Below are positions 1 to 13,582 of a DNA stretch of 64,000 nt, in pieces. Each line of letters starts with the position of its first letter. Position 1 is the stretch's first letter. Under the pieces are notes generated by a model, which saw only the letters and a list, made by a program, of their open reading frames with translations, was not told where the DNA came from and made no database searches. Source of the DNA: Anaeromyces robustus (lineage: Eukaryota; Neocallimastigomycota; Neocallimastigomycetes; Neocallimastigales; Neocallimastigaceae); NCBI GenBank assembly GCA_002104895.1, contig MCFG01000038.1:62001-126000 (forward strand), in the 5' to 3' direction. The position numbers and the translations under genes were made by a program.

Positions 1-235
1 ATGAAAGATCAGATTAATTTTTATCATTTATAATAAAATAAATATATTTATATGTATTACCTTGAATAAGATGTAAAGAATTTTGATTTTGGATAATAAA
101 AATGAAAAGAAAAAAAAATATTATAATACATTTTGAAATCACATTATGATTAATATTTAATAATTTATATTTAAATATATTTTTATATTTTATTTTTTTT
201 ATTTTTTTTATTTTATTTTATTTTGTATATTTTAG
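1..235 (+). other. Intron or upstream sequence of the Acinus gene
   Basis: All three frames from base 1 meet a stop within about 40 bases, and the stretch ends in a T-rich tract with a TTTTAG acceptor at 235. Possible donors GTATTA (54) and GTAAAG (73) exist, but no convincing coding segment precedes them. I read it as intron. Confidence 0.5.
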
Positions 236-3004
236 AAAATGAAAATAATGTTGTAGAAGAGAATGTTAATAATATTAATAACACACCACAAAAAGATATT
301 TCACAGGATACAGTAGTTAATGATATTCCAATAAAAAAAACAGTTTTACCAATTGAAAATCAGAATGAAAATATTTCAAATAATGAAGAAGAAAAAACAG
401 TTGTAGTGGAAGAAGAAAATAATAATATAAAAGAGGAAGTAATAAAAGATCAAAAAAAGGATATATCGGAAGTCAATATAAATAATGTAAAAGATGTTAC
501 AGAAAAAACTGAGAATAAAAATGAAATAATAAATAAAGATAATTCAGAAAAATTTTCAGATAAAAAAGAAAATAAAACCAAAGAAATAATTAAAGAGGAT
601 AAAACTAAATCAGATAATAATAAGGACAAAACCATTAAAAATGATAATACCAAAGTTGAATTAAGTAGAAAGGAAATTAAAAATGATATTTCAAAATTAG
701 AAAATAAAGAACAGAAAAATGAAAAAGATAAATCAAAAGTAGAAAATAAAGAACAAAAAAGTGAAAAAGATAATTCAAAAGTAGAAAATAAGGAGAAGAA
801 AAATGAAAAAGATAATTCAAAAGGAGAAAATAAAGAAAAAGTAAAAGAAAAGGAAATTAAAAAAGATAATACAAAATTAGACAAAAAAAATAATATAATT
901 GAAACTAATAACATACCCGATATGGATAAAGTTAAAAGCAGTAAAAGTAATGATAATAAATCCAAAATTGACAAAGAATTAGTTTCACCAAGTCAAATTC
1001 AAAGTAAATATTAAATATATATAATTATTCTTTATTTAAATATAGACAAGACAATATTATCAATTTATAACTATTATAAAAAAAAAACAAAAAACATTTT
1101 ATAATAATTGTAATAATTATTTTTAATAATTTTTATATATTTAAAATTTTTGAATGTAGTTGTTGGTACATCACATAAAGAAGGTGAAATTTCACAAACA
1201 GATTCAAATCCTAAAAAGCGAGCATGTAAATGTTTATTTTTATTTTTATTTTTATTTTAGTATTTTTATATTTTATTATATATGTTTGGTTTAAAATTCA
1301 TGTTTAGCAAATATATAAAATATTTACATATATTTATATATTTGATATTGATTTTTATTATTATATACAAATATATTAACATATAAAATATATATAATTT
1401 ATGTAATTTAAATTTTTATAATTTATATATAATTTATATACGTATTTATCATTTTGTTTATGTTTATTATTATTTACATATATTAATATTTTTTTATGTA
1501 TAATATTTATTTAATATTATAAAAAAAATTTTTTTTTTTACAGTAACTACAGATGATGATAATAAAGATTTATCAAAGAGAAAGAAAACGGAAGAAGTTA
1601 ATAAGGTAAATATATATATTTAATAACATATTAAATATAAAAATAAATTTTATTTTTTAAACATAAATATTAATATATAATAATTTTATTTATTTGCTTT
1701 TTATAATTACCAAAGAATACCACTTCTGATAATAAAACACCACAAGATACCATTTTAATTAATAATTTTGTAAGACCATTAGTTACTAGAACTGTAAAAG
1801 AATTAGTTGAACAATATGGTGAAGTTAAAAGTTTTTGGATGGATACAATTAAAACTCACGCCTATGTTACAGTAAGTATTATATTTATATATTTATATTT
1901 ATATATATTTATATATATTTATATATAATTATATATATTATTTCAATATAAATATATTATATAGTTTATAATATAGGATTTTTTTTTAATATAATATTAA
2001 ATATATATATTTTACATTATTATTATATTATTTAATATATATAATAATATTATAATTATATTTTTTTTTTAAACGAAAAAAATAAAAATAAAAAGTATAC
2101 AAAAATAGAAGCAGCTGAAGCAGCTTTTAAAGGAATAAATGGAATTAAATTTCCATTAGAAACAGGAAGAATTTTATCTGTTGAATATTTAACTGAAAAA
2201 GAATCAAAAGAAAAAATTAAAAAAGAAGAAGATAAAAAATTAGGTATTAATATTTCAGGTGCTGGTAGTAAATCACTAGGAAGTACTCCTATTCGTGGAA
2301 GATTTGATTCATTATTTGCTTCATCTACTGCTGCTAGAATCGGTATACCAATTAATACAGGTAAATTAAGTGCTGGTAGTAGAAGATCAGATCCATCACC
2401 ATTTTCAGCATCACCTTCAACAGCAAGTAACTCTTTAAATGTATCTCCTTCATCTATAATAAAAGGAGCTGCTACTTCTTCTCAATCTCTAAAAATTATA
2501 GGTAAAAATAAAGAAAATAATAATAATAATAAGAGTAATGAATCCATTTCTATACTATCTACATCTCCTATAAAAGATGAATATGTAGTATTAGAAGTTA
2601 ATAAATCTGTAAAATCTCGAGTTTCTTCACGTTATAAACGTTCCAAGGAAACTTCTGAAATATCTTTTGTACATAAGGATAAAGATAAGGATAAGGATAA
2701 GGATAAAGAAAAGGATAAGGAAAAGGATAAGGAAAAGAATAAAGATGAAGATAAAAATAAAAATAAAAATAAAGAAGAAAAAGAAGATACTAAAAAAAGA
2801 AAAAGATTGTCAATGGATGATTTATTTAAGAAAACTAAAGCAACTCCATCTATATATTATAAACCATTAACTGAAGAAGAAATTAAATTAAAAGAACAAA
2901 AAGAAAATGAAGAAAGAATAAAATTAAAAGAAAGAGAGAAAGAAAGAGAAAAGGAAAGAGAAAAAGAAAGAGAAAGAAATAGTAAAAGAAATAGACGTTA
3001 TTAA
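1..3004 (+). CDS. ACIN1: Acinus homologue (ASAP/EJC factor), 5'-partial
   Basis: Model join(236..1003,1160..1225,1544..1605,1716..1871,2096..3004); every junction keeps phase and gives 652 residues plus a partial first codon. The first visible exon opens after TATATTTTAG and needs one base from an upstream exon, so the start (and any SAP domain) lies outside or at the very edge of the window. A long Lys/Glu/Asn-rich linker is followed by an RRM across exons 1716-1871 and 2096 onward (ILINNFVRPLVTRTVKELV, then KSFWMDTIKTHAYVT), the form typical of Acinus. The C-terminus carries MDDLFKKTKATPSIYYKPL, matching the RSB motif of Acinus that recruits RNPS1 and SAP18. Known role of the family: scaffold of the ASAP complex on the exon junction complex, nuclear, in splicing and mRNA surveillance. 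The tail is a charged KERE repeat. Identification is strong; the 5' structure is unknown. Confidence 0.88.
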
Positions 3005-4594
3005 ATTTAATATATATATATATATCTATATATATATAATTTTTATTAGTGGTTAATAATTATATAAATTATTTTTCTTATATATATATGTATAAATATG
3101 TATATATATAATATTTTAATTTTTATTTTTTTTTATTTTTTATTTTTTTATTTTTTTTTTTTTTTTTTCAATATGTATAAAATAAAATAGTTTTTTTTTT
3201 TTTTTTTAAACAAAAATTTTTTATAGAAAATCATAATCATAATAATAATATTCATATTTATGTCATTTAATTTTCAATTTTCTTTCCTTTCCTTTTTTAT
3301 TTACATTCATCTAAATTTTTCCATACTTTTATTTTTCATTTTTATTAAATATAAATAATTTTTTTTTTTTTAATTCATATTGCAAAATATTTTTTAATAA
3401 TAATAATAATAATAATAATAGTAATAATAAAAATCAATTAATATAATATATATACAAATATATTTACTTTCAAAATAATATATATATACATTAATTATTT
3501 TATAGTATTATAATATTAATAAAATATGGAATAGTTTATGTATTCTTATTTAAAAATAAAAAATAATAATAATAAAAATAAATAATAAATAAATGAATAT
3601 ATATATACATATAAAACTGTTGATTTTTTTTTTTTTTTTACAAGATATTACAAAATTAATATAATCATCTCATCAATATATTTCAATATATTAAATAGTA
3701 ATAATAAATAAATAGAATAAATAAAAAAATGAATAATTAATAATCAAATATTAATAATTAAAAAAATTATTTAAAAAAAAAATTATTGTCATGTAAAATT
3801 TTTAATAACAGATAATAAATAATAACAGATAATAATAACAGATAATAATAATAATAATAATTATTTTGATAATCATAAATAATAATAATATATATATTAT
3901 TTATTTATCACAATTTTTTTTTTTTTTTTTTTAGTTTATATATTAATTATAAAAAACTTTTATTTGTTATATATATATTTATTATATAAATAATACCAAA
4001 TTACATTAATTTTTATCTTCTATATAATACTATATATATTAAATATTTTTCTTTTATAATTTTTTTTTTTTTAATTATTATTATTGTGATAATTATTTTA
4101 TCTTTTGGGTATTATTCTAATAAATATATGTTTTTATTCCTATCTTTTGATATATTAATAAATTTAATAAAAAAAAATTGAAATATTTTATTCATTATTA
4201 TTTTATTTCTATAATAATAACAAATAAAAATATAATAAAAATTAAATAAATGACAGTTTGTAGTAAAATAATATGAAAAATGAAAATTATTTTTTTTATG
4301 TAAAAAAAAAAAAAGTTGTTTTGAAATTAATTAATAATAAAAATATATAAAATTATTAAAATAAAAAGTTTTTTTTTTTTTTTTTTATAAAAATATTCAT
4401 ATGATCATTAAAAATAATATTTAGTTTTAAATATAATATTTTATAATTGGTATCAATTTCTAACATCGTTTTATAAAATTAAAAAAAAAAAAAAAATCAT
4501 AAAAAAGGAAATAATTTATATATATATATATATATAAATTATTGTTGAATTTCTAAATATTATAAAAAAAATTTTTTTTTTCTTTCTTTCATAA
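3005..4594. other. Convergent intergenic region, simple sequence
   Basis: It lies between the converging 3' ends of the Acinus and BDP1 genes. It holds poly-T tracts, a TAA microsatellite near 3398-3430 and a short AATAACAGAT-type repeat near 3805-3850. I see no coding-like stretch or RNA gene. It must contain both 3' UTRs. Confidence 0.6.
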
Positions 4595-5846
4595 TTAGTT
4601 CGCTAAAATTGGTTTAACATCTTTGACATCATTACTTTCATAAAAATTTTCATTTTTAATGATTACTCTTTTTATATCATCATTTTCCTTTTTCTTCATA
4701 TTGAATAATTCCATACCATCTTTCTTTCTTTGTTCTTCAATTAATTTAACTCTCTCTACAGCTTCACGACCAATTTCCATCATATTTTGACCAGAATATT
4801 TTTCAAAGAATTCAGGATCTAACGTTTTTTTATGTTTCAATGCATATTTTACATGACCAGGATTAATTTTTTCTTCATTTTTATATTTATTAAGTAATTG
4901 TTTACGATTTCTTGAAGGGAACATAATTGCTAACATACTAAAGTTTGTTCCAAATATTGATAAACATTTATAGAATAATTCTGTTTCATCTCTAGTCCAT
5001 TTTAAAGGTTTTAATTTTGGTTTAAAGCTGGCACTTGTTATATGATTATTTTCATCATATTTCAATATTGGTAAAGCTTCATCAGTGGTATCAATATGAT
5101 CAATAAGTGTAGATTGTTGATCAATAACAATTTCACCATTAACTACACGCATTTGTATAGCTGTTTTATTCTTTTCAGGATCATAAACTTTTGGTTTTTT
5201 CTCTTTAGTTTCTTCTTTTTTCTCTGGTACAGTAGTAGTAATAATTTCTGGTGTTGTTATTCTACCTCTTTTCCTATCAAGAGTAGCTTTTCTTTTAAGT
5301 GCAGCTAAACGATAGATTTCTTTTTGAGTTGTACTTATTTCTGTTCCACGATAATTATCAATAATATCTGCAATAGTACGTGATAATATATTAACATTAT
5401 CTGATTCTTCTTCATCACTACTACCATTCATACCAAGTTCAGAATGATTAAGCTTTTTCTTTTTTGGTGATTTTCTTGGTGATGGACTTTTCCTTTTTCT
5501 TAACTTTTTCTTTTCTTTTTCTTTTTCTTTTTCCTTTTCCTTTTCTAACTCTAATTCTTGTTGTTCTTCTTGTTCTTGTATTTGTTCCTGTTCCCTTGAA
5601 TTAATATTTATTGCTATATTTTCTTGATTATCAGAATTTTCTTCATTACTTTCAATATCTTCTCTTACTTTTGATGCTTTTGAAGTTTTTGTTGATTTAT
5701 TATTTTTAGTTGATTTTGATCTTGTTTTCCTTGATTTCTTTGCTTTTTCATGAGTTTTTGTTGCCTTATTTTGTTCTTGATCATTATCATTATCATTATC
5801 ATTATTTTCATTATCATTTTCATTATTATCATTATCATCATCATCA

Positions 5847-5889
<43 letters not shown>

Positions 5890-7755
5890 CATCAACAGTA
5901 TTACTATTATTATTTTCATTTTCAATTTCATTTCTTTCATTATTATTTTGATTTTGTTTTTTCAATGATCTTAAACGTTTGATTTTTCTCATTAAACTTT
6001 CTTGTTCATCACTTTCATCATCTTCATTAGCATTTTTATTTGTATTTTCATTTGCATTTTCATTCAATCTTTTACGAGAATTTCTTATCATTTCTCTTGA
6101 TTCTTTTGATGTTAAAGTTTGTGTTTCTGCTATAATTTCTTCTTCTTGTTTATTATTATTGGATACTTCATCTTCTTCCTCAGTTTTTATAAAAGTATTT
6201 TTGATATTTTCAGTTGTTGTTGTTGTTGTTGTTCCATCATCTTCATCATCTGATATAACAATTACTTCAATAGATTTTTTTGCTGGTACTGATTTTTTTT
6301 CTTTTTTATTACTATTTTTAGGAGGTCTTCCAACTCTTCTTTTAGGTGTTATTTTTTCTTTTACGATTGTTGCAATTTCAGCATCATTATGATTAATAGG
6401 TTTATTATACATTTCAGCTTCAATACTTTGATTAAATTCTTCCTGATCTAATAGTTCATAAATTGAATCTGTTAATTCTTTTCTTCCTTTTTTCCCTTTT
6501 GTTTGATTAATTTTTTTATTATGATTTTTTCTCGTTATTAAATCTGCTATTGTTATTGAATTTTTTATTGATTGATCTTCTTTATTATTATTATTATTAT
6601 TTTTCTTATTATTATTAGTAGTAGTATTTGTTATTTTTGGTTCTTCATTATTAGGTTTCAGTATTTTTTGACTATCTTCAATAATTAATGTTTCATCTGC
6701 TATTTCACTTGATGGTTCATTATCAGTTCTATTTGAATCTGAATTTTCAGCTTCCTCTATTAATGTTTTATCTTCATTATCTTGATTATTTTTCTCTATT
6801 TGAATATTTTTCTTTGTTATGGTATCATAATTATTTTCTTGTTCACTTTCATTATTACTACTATCCTCTATACTATCTTTTAATTCTAAATTATTTGTTC
6901 TTAAAAAGTCATCTGAAATTTCACTTATTGTATCATCTTCATCCTCCAGTATTTTATTATGTTTTTTATTTATTAATTTTACTATATCTTCAGCTTTATT
7001 ATTATTCAGTATTTCATTTTTATCATTACTGGTATCATTTAGTCTTTTACTTATAACAATGGACTTTTTTATTATATTCTCTACTTTGTTTTGATTTTCT
7101 TTATCATTATTTGAATGTGATATTTTTTCTTTTACAATTTTTGTTTGATTTACTGATAACGCTATTTTTTCTTTTGAAGGCGATACTTTTTTACTTATTG
7201 TTTTTATTTGAGTTTCTTTTAATTTTATTGTTGTATTATTTTCTTCTTGACTTATTATAGAAATTTTACTATTGATAGTATTAACAGTTATGCTATTATT
7301 ATTAGTAATATCTTCAATAGATTTAATATTTTCATTGGTATTTAAAATTTCTTCAGTATTTTTGGTATTGAATTCATTTTTATCCTTAATTTGTTGTTGC
7401 TGTGATTCATTACTGTTTGTTTTTTTACTTGCTACATTCTTTTTTGATACTTTTTTATTTTCTGAATTTAAACCTTTTTGAGCCTTTTTAGTCTTTTTTA
7501 TCTTATCTTTTTTACCAATTTTTGGTGTAAATTTCATAGAGCCCTTAACTATATTATATAATTTTTTTTTTTAATATATATATGTATATATATAAATTTA
7601 TATGATTAAAATATGAAAAGAACATTTTTATTACAACTTCTTTTATTTTAAAGAATCTTATAGTGTATGAGTGTATATTTGTACGAATATATATTGATAA
7701 AAAATATATATAAATACTTACGAACTCTAGAAGAAGTTAAAACAAGTTTATCCAT
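4595..7755 (-). CDS. BDP1: TFIIIB subunit Bdp1 (B'')
   Basis: Model complement(join(4595..7548,7722..7755)), 995 aa. The first exon is 34 nt (ATG at 7755, donor GTAAGT) and joins an ATATAG acceptor, adding 15 residues before the internal Met at 7537. The joined start ending GSMKFTPKIGKKDK resembles the yeast Bdp1 N-terminus (KSGTRFAPKVRQR). The C-terminal part has the Bdp1 signature: a MRVVNGEIVIDQQSTLIDH block, then a SANT/Myb domain at about 858-919 (KWTRDETELFYKCLSIFG, FPSRNRKQLLNKYKNEEK, NPGHVKYAL). Known role: with Brf1 and TBP it forms TFIIIB, which places RNA polymerase III on tRNA and 5S genes. The long middle is disordered, with Asn/Asp runs, an AT-hook-like KRRVGRPPK (about 414-422) and a SUMO-interaction-like VIVISDDEDD (about 440-449). 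Family call is very firm. Confidence 0.92.
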
Positions 7756-8177
7756 AATGTCTTATTTTCTCTATTTAATATCTTTTATATAAAATATTAT
7801 CGAAAAAATAATTAGTTTTTTATAATAATAAATACAATAAATTAAATTTATTTGTATTATTTATATTATCATTATTATTTAAACAATAACTATATATTAA
7901 AAAGAAATTCATTTATAGTAAAATAAATAAAATAATAAAAAAAAAAAAAAATAAAATATTATAAATAAAACTATGTATTTTATTATTATTAATTGTTCTT
8001 TTTTATTAATGTGATTCTTTTTTTTCTTCTTTTTTTTTTTTTAAAGTAAAAAATTATATTTTTTTAAATAAAATAGAAAAACTATTTATCATTAAACAAA
8101 TAAAAAAGTTCTTTCGTATTGATATTTATATAATATCTATATAATTATTTATTGTCTTAACCATACTATTTTTTTGC

Positions 8178-8224
8178 TTGACTTTAATAAACATTATATA
8201 TTAATATATTAATATTAAAGTCAA
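8178..8224. repeat. Inverted repeat, 12-bp arms
   Basis: TTGACTTTAATA (8178-8189) is answered exactly by TATTAAAGTCAA (8213-8224) across a 23-base A/T spacer, about 420 bases upstream of the BDP1 start. It could be a small MITE remnant or chance in a two-letter sequence, although each arm contains G and C. Confidence 0.6.
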
Positions 8225-9241
8225 AAAATAAAATAAAATAAAATAAAAAAAAAAAAATCACGAACAATAAAAAAAATTATTTATATCATAATATTTTAAG
8301 TATAATATAATATTTATAAAAATATATTATATATATAATATTCACTTTACTATTAATTATTAGGAAAAAAAAAAAAAAAAAAAAAAAGAATATTTATTTT
8401 AATTTATATGTAATTAATAGCTCAAAAAACAATAATTATAATTTATATAAAAAATTTTTTTTATATTATTATTGTTATTGTTATATTTATTTATAAAAAT
8501 AGAAAAATAAATAAATAATATTTACTTTCTCTAAGCATTTAATAAATAATAAAAAATAATTGTTTTTTTTTTCTTCTTTTAAATTAAAAAAATAATGCAA
8601 TATAAAAAGGGCGCTTCTATTAAGATATTCTATATGTAATTATATAAAAAGTTTTTTAAAAAAAATAAAAATTTCTTTTAAATCTTTATTATTTTATTAT
8701 TATTTCTTTTTATTCTATTAAGTTTTTTTTTTTTCTTTAAATACAGCATAAAAGTAAAATATTTGTTTCTACTTTTAACAAACTTTTACTTTATATTTTA
8801 CTATTATTTAAAAAAAAAAAAGTTAAATAAAGTATGAATAATAAAAAAAAAAAATGTTTAAAAAAAGGACAAAATTTTGAAAAAAAAAAAAATTAAATTG
8901 TTAATTTAAAATTATTATATGTAATATATATTACAATATATTGTTAATATATTCAATAATAATAAAATATATAGTATTATTTTAGATATAGGAAAAAAAT
9001 TTATAATTATATTATATAATTTAATTTACATATAAAAATAAATAAGTTAATATATTATAGCATATATTACAATCGACTCCTATTTTAATATTAAATCATG
9101 ATTTATTTGATTTGTATATAAATATATTGTTATAAATATATTACAATATATTTATTTTAATATATCAATAAAATTATAAATATATTACAATATATTAAAA
9201 TCATTGTTATAAACTATTTATTTAAAAAATAAAAACTTTAC

Positions 9242-9243
9242 AA

Positions 9244-9282
<39 letters not shown>

Positions 9283-9283
9283 A
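9242..9283. repeat. AAAT microsatellite
   Basis: About ten uninterrupted copies of AAAT/ATAA. Confidence 0.9.
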
Positions 9284-9723
9284 TATTTATCTTTTTTTTT
9301 TTTTAGTATTAAATATAAAATCTTTTTTTTTTTCATATTTTTCATATTATTTATTTAAATCCCAGCCTAGTGAAAATTTAATATTTTTTTCTGGTTTGTT
9401 TTTAACTATATATCAATGACTTCAAATAAGAATAAATAAAAATATTATATTCTCGGTAAAAAAAATTTATATTAATTATAAAATTCTTTATAACATATTT
9501 TATTTATAATAAAATAATAATAATATTTAAAAATAGAAAATATATTCTGTTTTATATATTATATTATAAATATTATACTGATTATGTATAGTTTCTATAC
9601 ATATATTTTTTGTATTTTTGTATTTTTTTTTAATGTAAATAATTAATATTTTAACAATAAATAAATAAGTAAATAATAGCTAATTTTAGTACAATTTTAT
9701 AATTATAAATATTTAACACAAAA

Positions 9724-9758
<35 letters not shown>

Positions 9759-10144
9759 AGAAAAAGGAAAAGAAAAATATTGGGTAAAAATAATTTAACT
9801 TAATAAATAATCTCTTTAATATATTATATATAAAAATTATATATAATTAAAATTTTAAAACACTATAAATTTATAATTGAAGAAATATAAATAAAAATTG
9901 AATTTTTTTTCTATAGTATTTTTTTAAAATCATTATTATTAATATTAATATAAATATTAATATTAATATTATAATAATTGATTATAAATAATAATTAGTT
10001 TTATTATCAATATTTATTTTAATTTTTTATATTTATTTTCTATAATACAAAAATATTAACAGTTTCTATAATAAATAGAAACTATTAATTTCTATTTTCC
10101 TATTTTTTTATTTTCAAACAATACTTTTTCATGATTTTATTAAA

Positions 10145-10420
10145 ACTTAAATTACCCATCTCTCATTACACGTTAGGTGCATCTGTAGGTGTAAATGATA
10201 TATAGCATCTCTACTCCATTTGTTGTGCTTCAAAAGTATGTTTTTTTTTTTTTTTTTTTTTTTTTGCTCTAATTAAGATATTCGTTTCCTACTTAGTCCC
10301 TTAATGCCACCAACATTTTTTTTTTTAGAACAGAACTATTTATCTATTATGCCAAAACTTCAACTTCTTAAAGCTATGTATCGGTTTTCTACTATACTAT
10401 GTATTACACAAATTAATAAT
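10145..10420 (-). pseudogene. Possible eroded coding fossil (unidentified)
   Basis: This stretch has clearly more G and C than its surroundings. On the minus strand it shows short protein-like segments, for example CYISFTPTDAPNV and NVGGIKGLSRKRIS, separated by stops and by a run of about 24 T. I do not recognise a family. Composition is the main evidence, so this is tentative. Confidence 0.25.
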
Positions 10421-11605
10421 ATATCGATTAATTCAAAAAAAACTATATCACGAATACATGATTTATACATAAATTATTATTGATGATTAATAGATGACTG
10501 TTGATGTTAATTGATTAATTTATATTACATAATTACTATACATTCAATTATATATATAAAAATAATTACCATTTTATTTTTATTGATAATAAAGTTTTTT
10601 ATTTTTTTCAAATTTTTAGGTATCTTTTTTTTTTATTATTATTTTATTTTATTTATTAATTTTAATAATACTTACTATTGAATGTATCGAATTTATTAAT
10701 ATATATTATGAATTAGAATCTAATATATTGATAATAACTAAATTAAAAAATACAATTGGTAATATATTATAAATATATTGGTATATATTATTAAAATCTT
10801 TTAATTTTATTTATTTTAATTTTTTTTGATTTTTTTTTAACTTTTTGAATCATAATTAATTAATAAAGTTGAAATTTTAAAATTTTTTATTTTTATCCAA
10901 TAATATAATAGATATATTATTTTATCCAATCATATTTCTAATTTTTTTAAAATTATTTTTTTTAGAAAAAAAAACAAATTAAATTATAAAAAAGGAAATA
11001 AATAATTAAAAAATTAAAAAAAAATAATTAAAAAAAAAAGAAAAATTGTAAAAAAACGAAACAACAAATAAAATGAAATTTTAAACAAATATATAAACTT
11101 AGATAGAATCAAAAAATAAAATACAATAAAATAAAATAAAATGAGATAATACTTGACTTATTTCTTATATTAGAATTCTATTAGAGAATAATAAATAATA
11201 AATAATAAATATGAAACAAAAATATTACAATTATTATTATATGAAATGAAATAATCTTATATCAATCCTTTTTTTTTATTTTGATAATTTTTTTATTTTG
11301 ATAAATATAATATTAATAAATTTATTATTATTTAAAATTTTATATTTATAATATTATTTAATAAGTATTTTAAATTATAGACTATTTAATTATTTGAATG
11401 TTACAAATTTAATAATTTGAAGATTATATAAAAGAAATATACAAATAAATAGTATGCTATAATAATTAGTATTTATTCATTTTATACTTTCTTTTTATTT
11501 TTTTTTTTTTTATGTTTATTATTTGTTTTATAGATAAAAATATATAATATTTTTATTATACAATAATAAGAATTATAGTGATAATTAATGGTAATATGAA
11601 TAATT

Positions 11606-11607
11606 AA

Positions 11608-11650
<43 letters not shown>

Positions 11651-11652
11651 AT
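11606..11652. repeat. AAAT microsatellite
   Basis: About eleven AAAT units in a row, ending at ATACATAAAT. Confidence 0.9.
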
Positions 11653-11996
11653 ACATAAATAAAAATCTTTTAATTTTTCTAAGAAAAACTATTTAAAAAT
11701 ATAAAAGAAAAATAATAATAATTAAAGTTATAAGTTATTTTTTTTTTAAAATTATTCTTTTTTAATTAAATAAAAATATTAAAATTAAAAAAGAAATAGG
11801 AGAAAAAAAAAACATAAAATATAATATATAAATATAAAATATATATAATATAAATTAGATATAAAAATAAAAATAATGTATAATTTAATTTAACAAAATT
11901 CTCTTTTATATATTGTATAAATAATTATATAATATTTATTTGACTTTAATGATTGTTCTTATATAAATCCTTTGTTTATTCACCTTTAGAAACTTA

Positions 11997-12031
11997 CAAT
12001 AGATTTTATTTATATTATTAATATTATTTAT

Positions 12032-12063
<32 letters not shown>

Positions 12064-12262
12064 TAATAGATTTTATCCATATTATTTATTTATTTATTTA
12101 TAATAGATATTATTTAAATTATTTATTTGTTTATTTTCTTTATTTAAATAATAAATAATAGATTTTATTTAAACTATTTATTTATTTGTTTATTTCTTTA
12201 TTTAATAATAGATTTTATTTAAATTATTTATTTGTTTATTAATTTGTTTATTTAAATATTTA
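11997..12262. repeat. Degenerate tandem array of ATAGATTTTATTT-type units
   Basis: The phrase ATAGAT(T/A)TTAT followed by TTTA/TTTG-rich sequence recurs about five times (near 12000, 12065, 12103, 12160 and 12208) with unequal spacing. This indicates a minisatellite-like expansion with later drift. Confidence 0.6.
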
Positions 12263-13535
12263 AACTACATATTTTATTGAATAAAGATATATTTATTAAA
12301 CTTTAAAGAAAAAGACAATTACAACTATTACTTTCAATTTTTTTTTAAAAAAAAAAAAAACATTTGTTTATTATAAATTTTTTAATATTTTTTTCTTTTC
12401 TTTTTCTTTTTTTTTTTTTTCTTTTAAGAACTAATTTATCTTTTTCAAAACAAACAAATTAAAGAAATAAATTATAAATAAATATAGTGAATGAATAATA
12501 AAATAATAAATAAAATAATAAATAATATTTTTTAGTTGTATTTGTAAAATAATAGATACATTATTTTCAAATAATGTACATTAATCAAAATTAAATTCAT
12601 AAAATAAATCAAAAATCAAAAATTATTTTTTTTTATGTATAATATTTCATATATTGTATAATAATAATAATTAAAAAAAAAAAAAATGTTTATTTTTTAA
12701 AAAAAAAATATAAAACTTTTTTTTTTTTTTGTGGTTTTTCTTATCTAATTAAAAGAATATACAGTTTTAATATAAAAAAAAATTTTTTTTATAGAATAAA
12801 AATATAAAAAAAAAAAATATTAAATATTTAATATTAAATAAAAATAAGTACTGAATATAATTAAATCTTTATATATATAATAAATAATAAAAATTAAGTG
12901 CATTTTTATTTATAATTATTATAACCTTATTATTAAAAAGACTATATAATAACAGAATATCCTTAAAAGAATACATATAAAATCTCGATATATATTTAAT
13001 AATAATATTATTATTAATTGCTCTTTTATTATTTTATTTATATCTTGTTTTTTTCTTTTCTTTTTTTTTTTTTTTTTTTTACTTTTTTTTTTACTTTTTT
13101 TTCAATAATTACTATTTAAAATTTTGTTGGTCTACATTAACATTTTTATATTATTTTTTTTTTTATATAATACATATATATAATATGATTATTAAGATTA
13201 AATGTTTAAATATTAATTCTATTTTAATAATTTAATGATTATTAAATAATAAATATGTAAATAATTAAATGTTGCTTAAAAAAAAAAAAAGAATATATTC
13301 ATTAAAATTAGTATTAATACTAATTTATTGATTTAATGATTTAATGATTATTAAAAATTAAATAATAAATACGTAAATAATTAAATGTTGTTAAAAACCA
13401 ATTGAAAAATAAAAAAAAAAAAAAATGGAATGATTATTCATTTAATAAAAATTAAAATATTTAATAAATAAAATAATAAATGATGAAATATTTTAAAAAT
13501 AAATATATAAAAATTAAAATATATATATATAGATA

Positions 13536-13576
<41 letters not shown>

Positions 13577-13582
13577 AATTAT

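Larger units (their letters stand above)
7756..13582. other. Intergenic desert of 5.8 kb
   Basis: Nearly pure A/T sequence upstream of BDP1 and downstream of the Crz1-like gene. It holds an inverted repeat (8178-8224), AAAT microsatellites (9242-9283, 11606-11652), a degenerate TTTA-rich tandem array (about 11997-12262) and one less A+T-rich island at about 10145-10420. No supported gene. The start-proximal part, roughly 7756-8300, should hold the BDP1 promoter, but no distinct motif stands out. Confidence 0.6.

Noticed and set aside
450-974. Minus-strand frame of 174 aa opposite the Acinus exon
   Set aside because: Ser/Leu/Phe-rich antisense shadow of the Lys/Glu-rich Acinus linker; no family character.
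2667-2870. Plus-strand frame rich in Ile-Lys-Arg
   Set aside because: Out-of-frame reading of the Lys/Asp repeat; the true Acinus frame is supported by the RSB motif.
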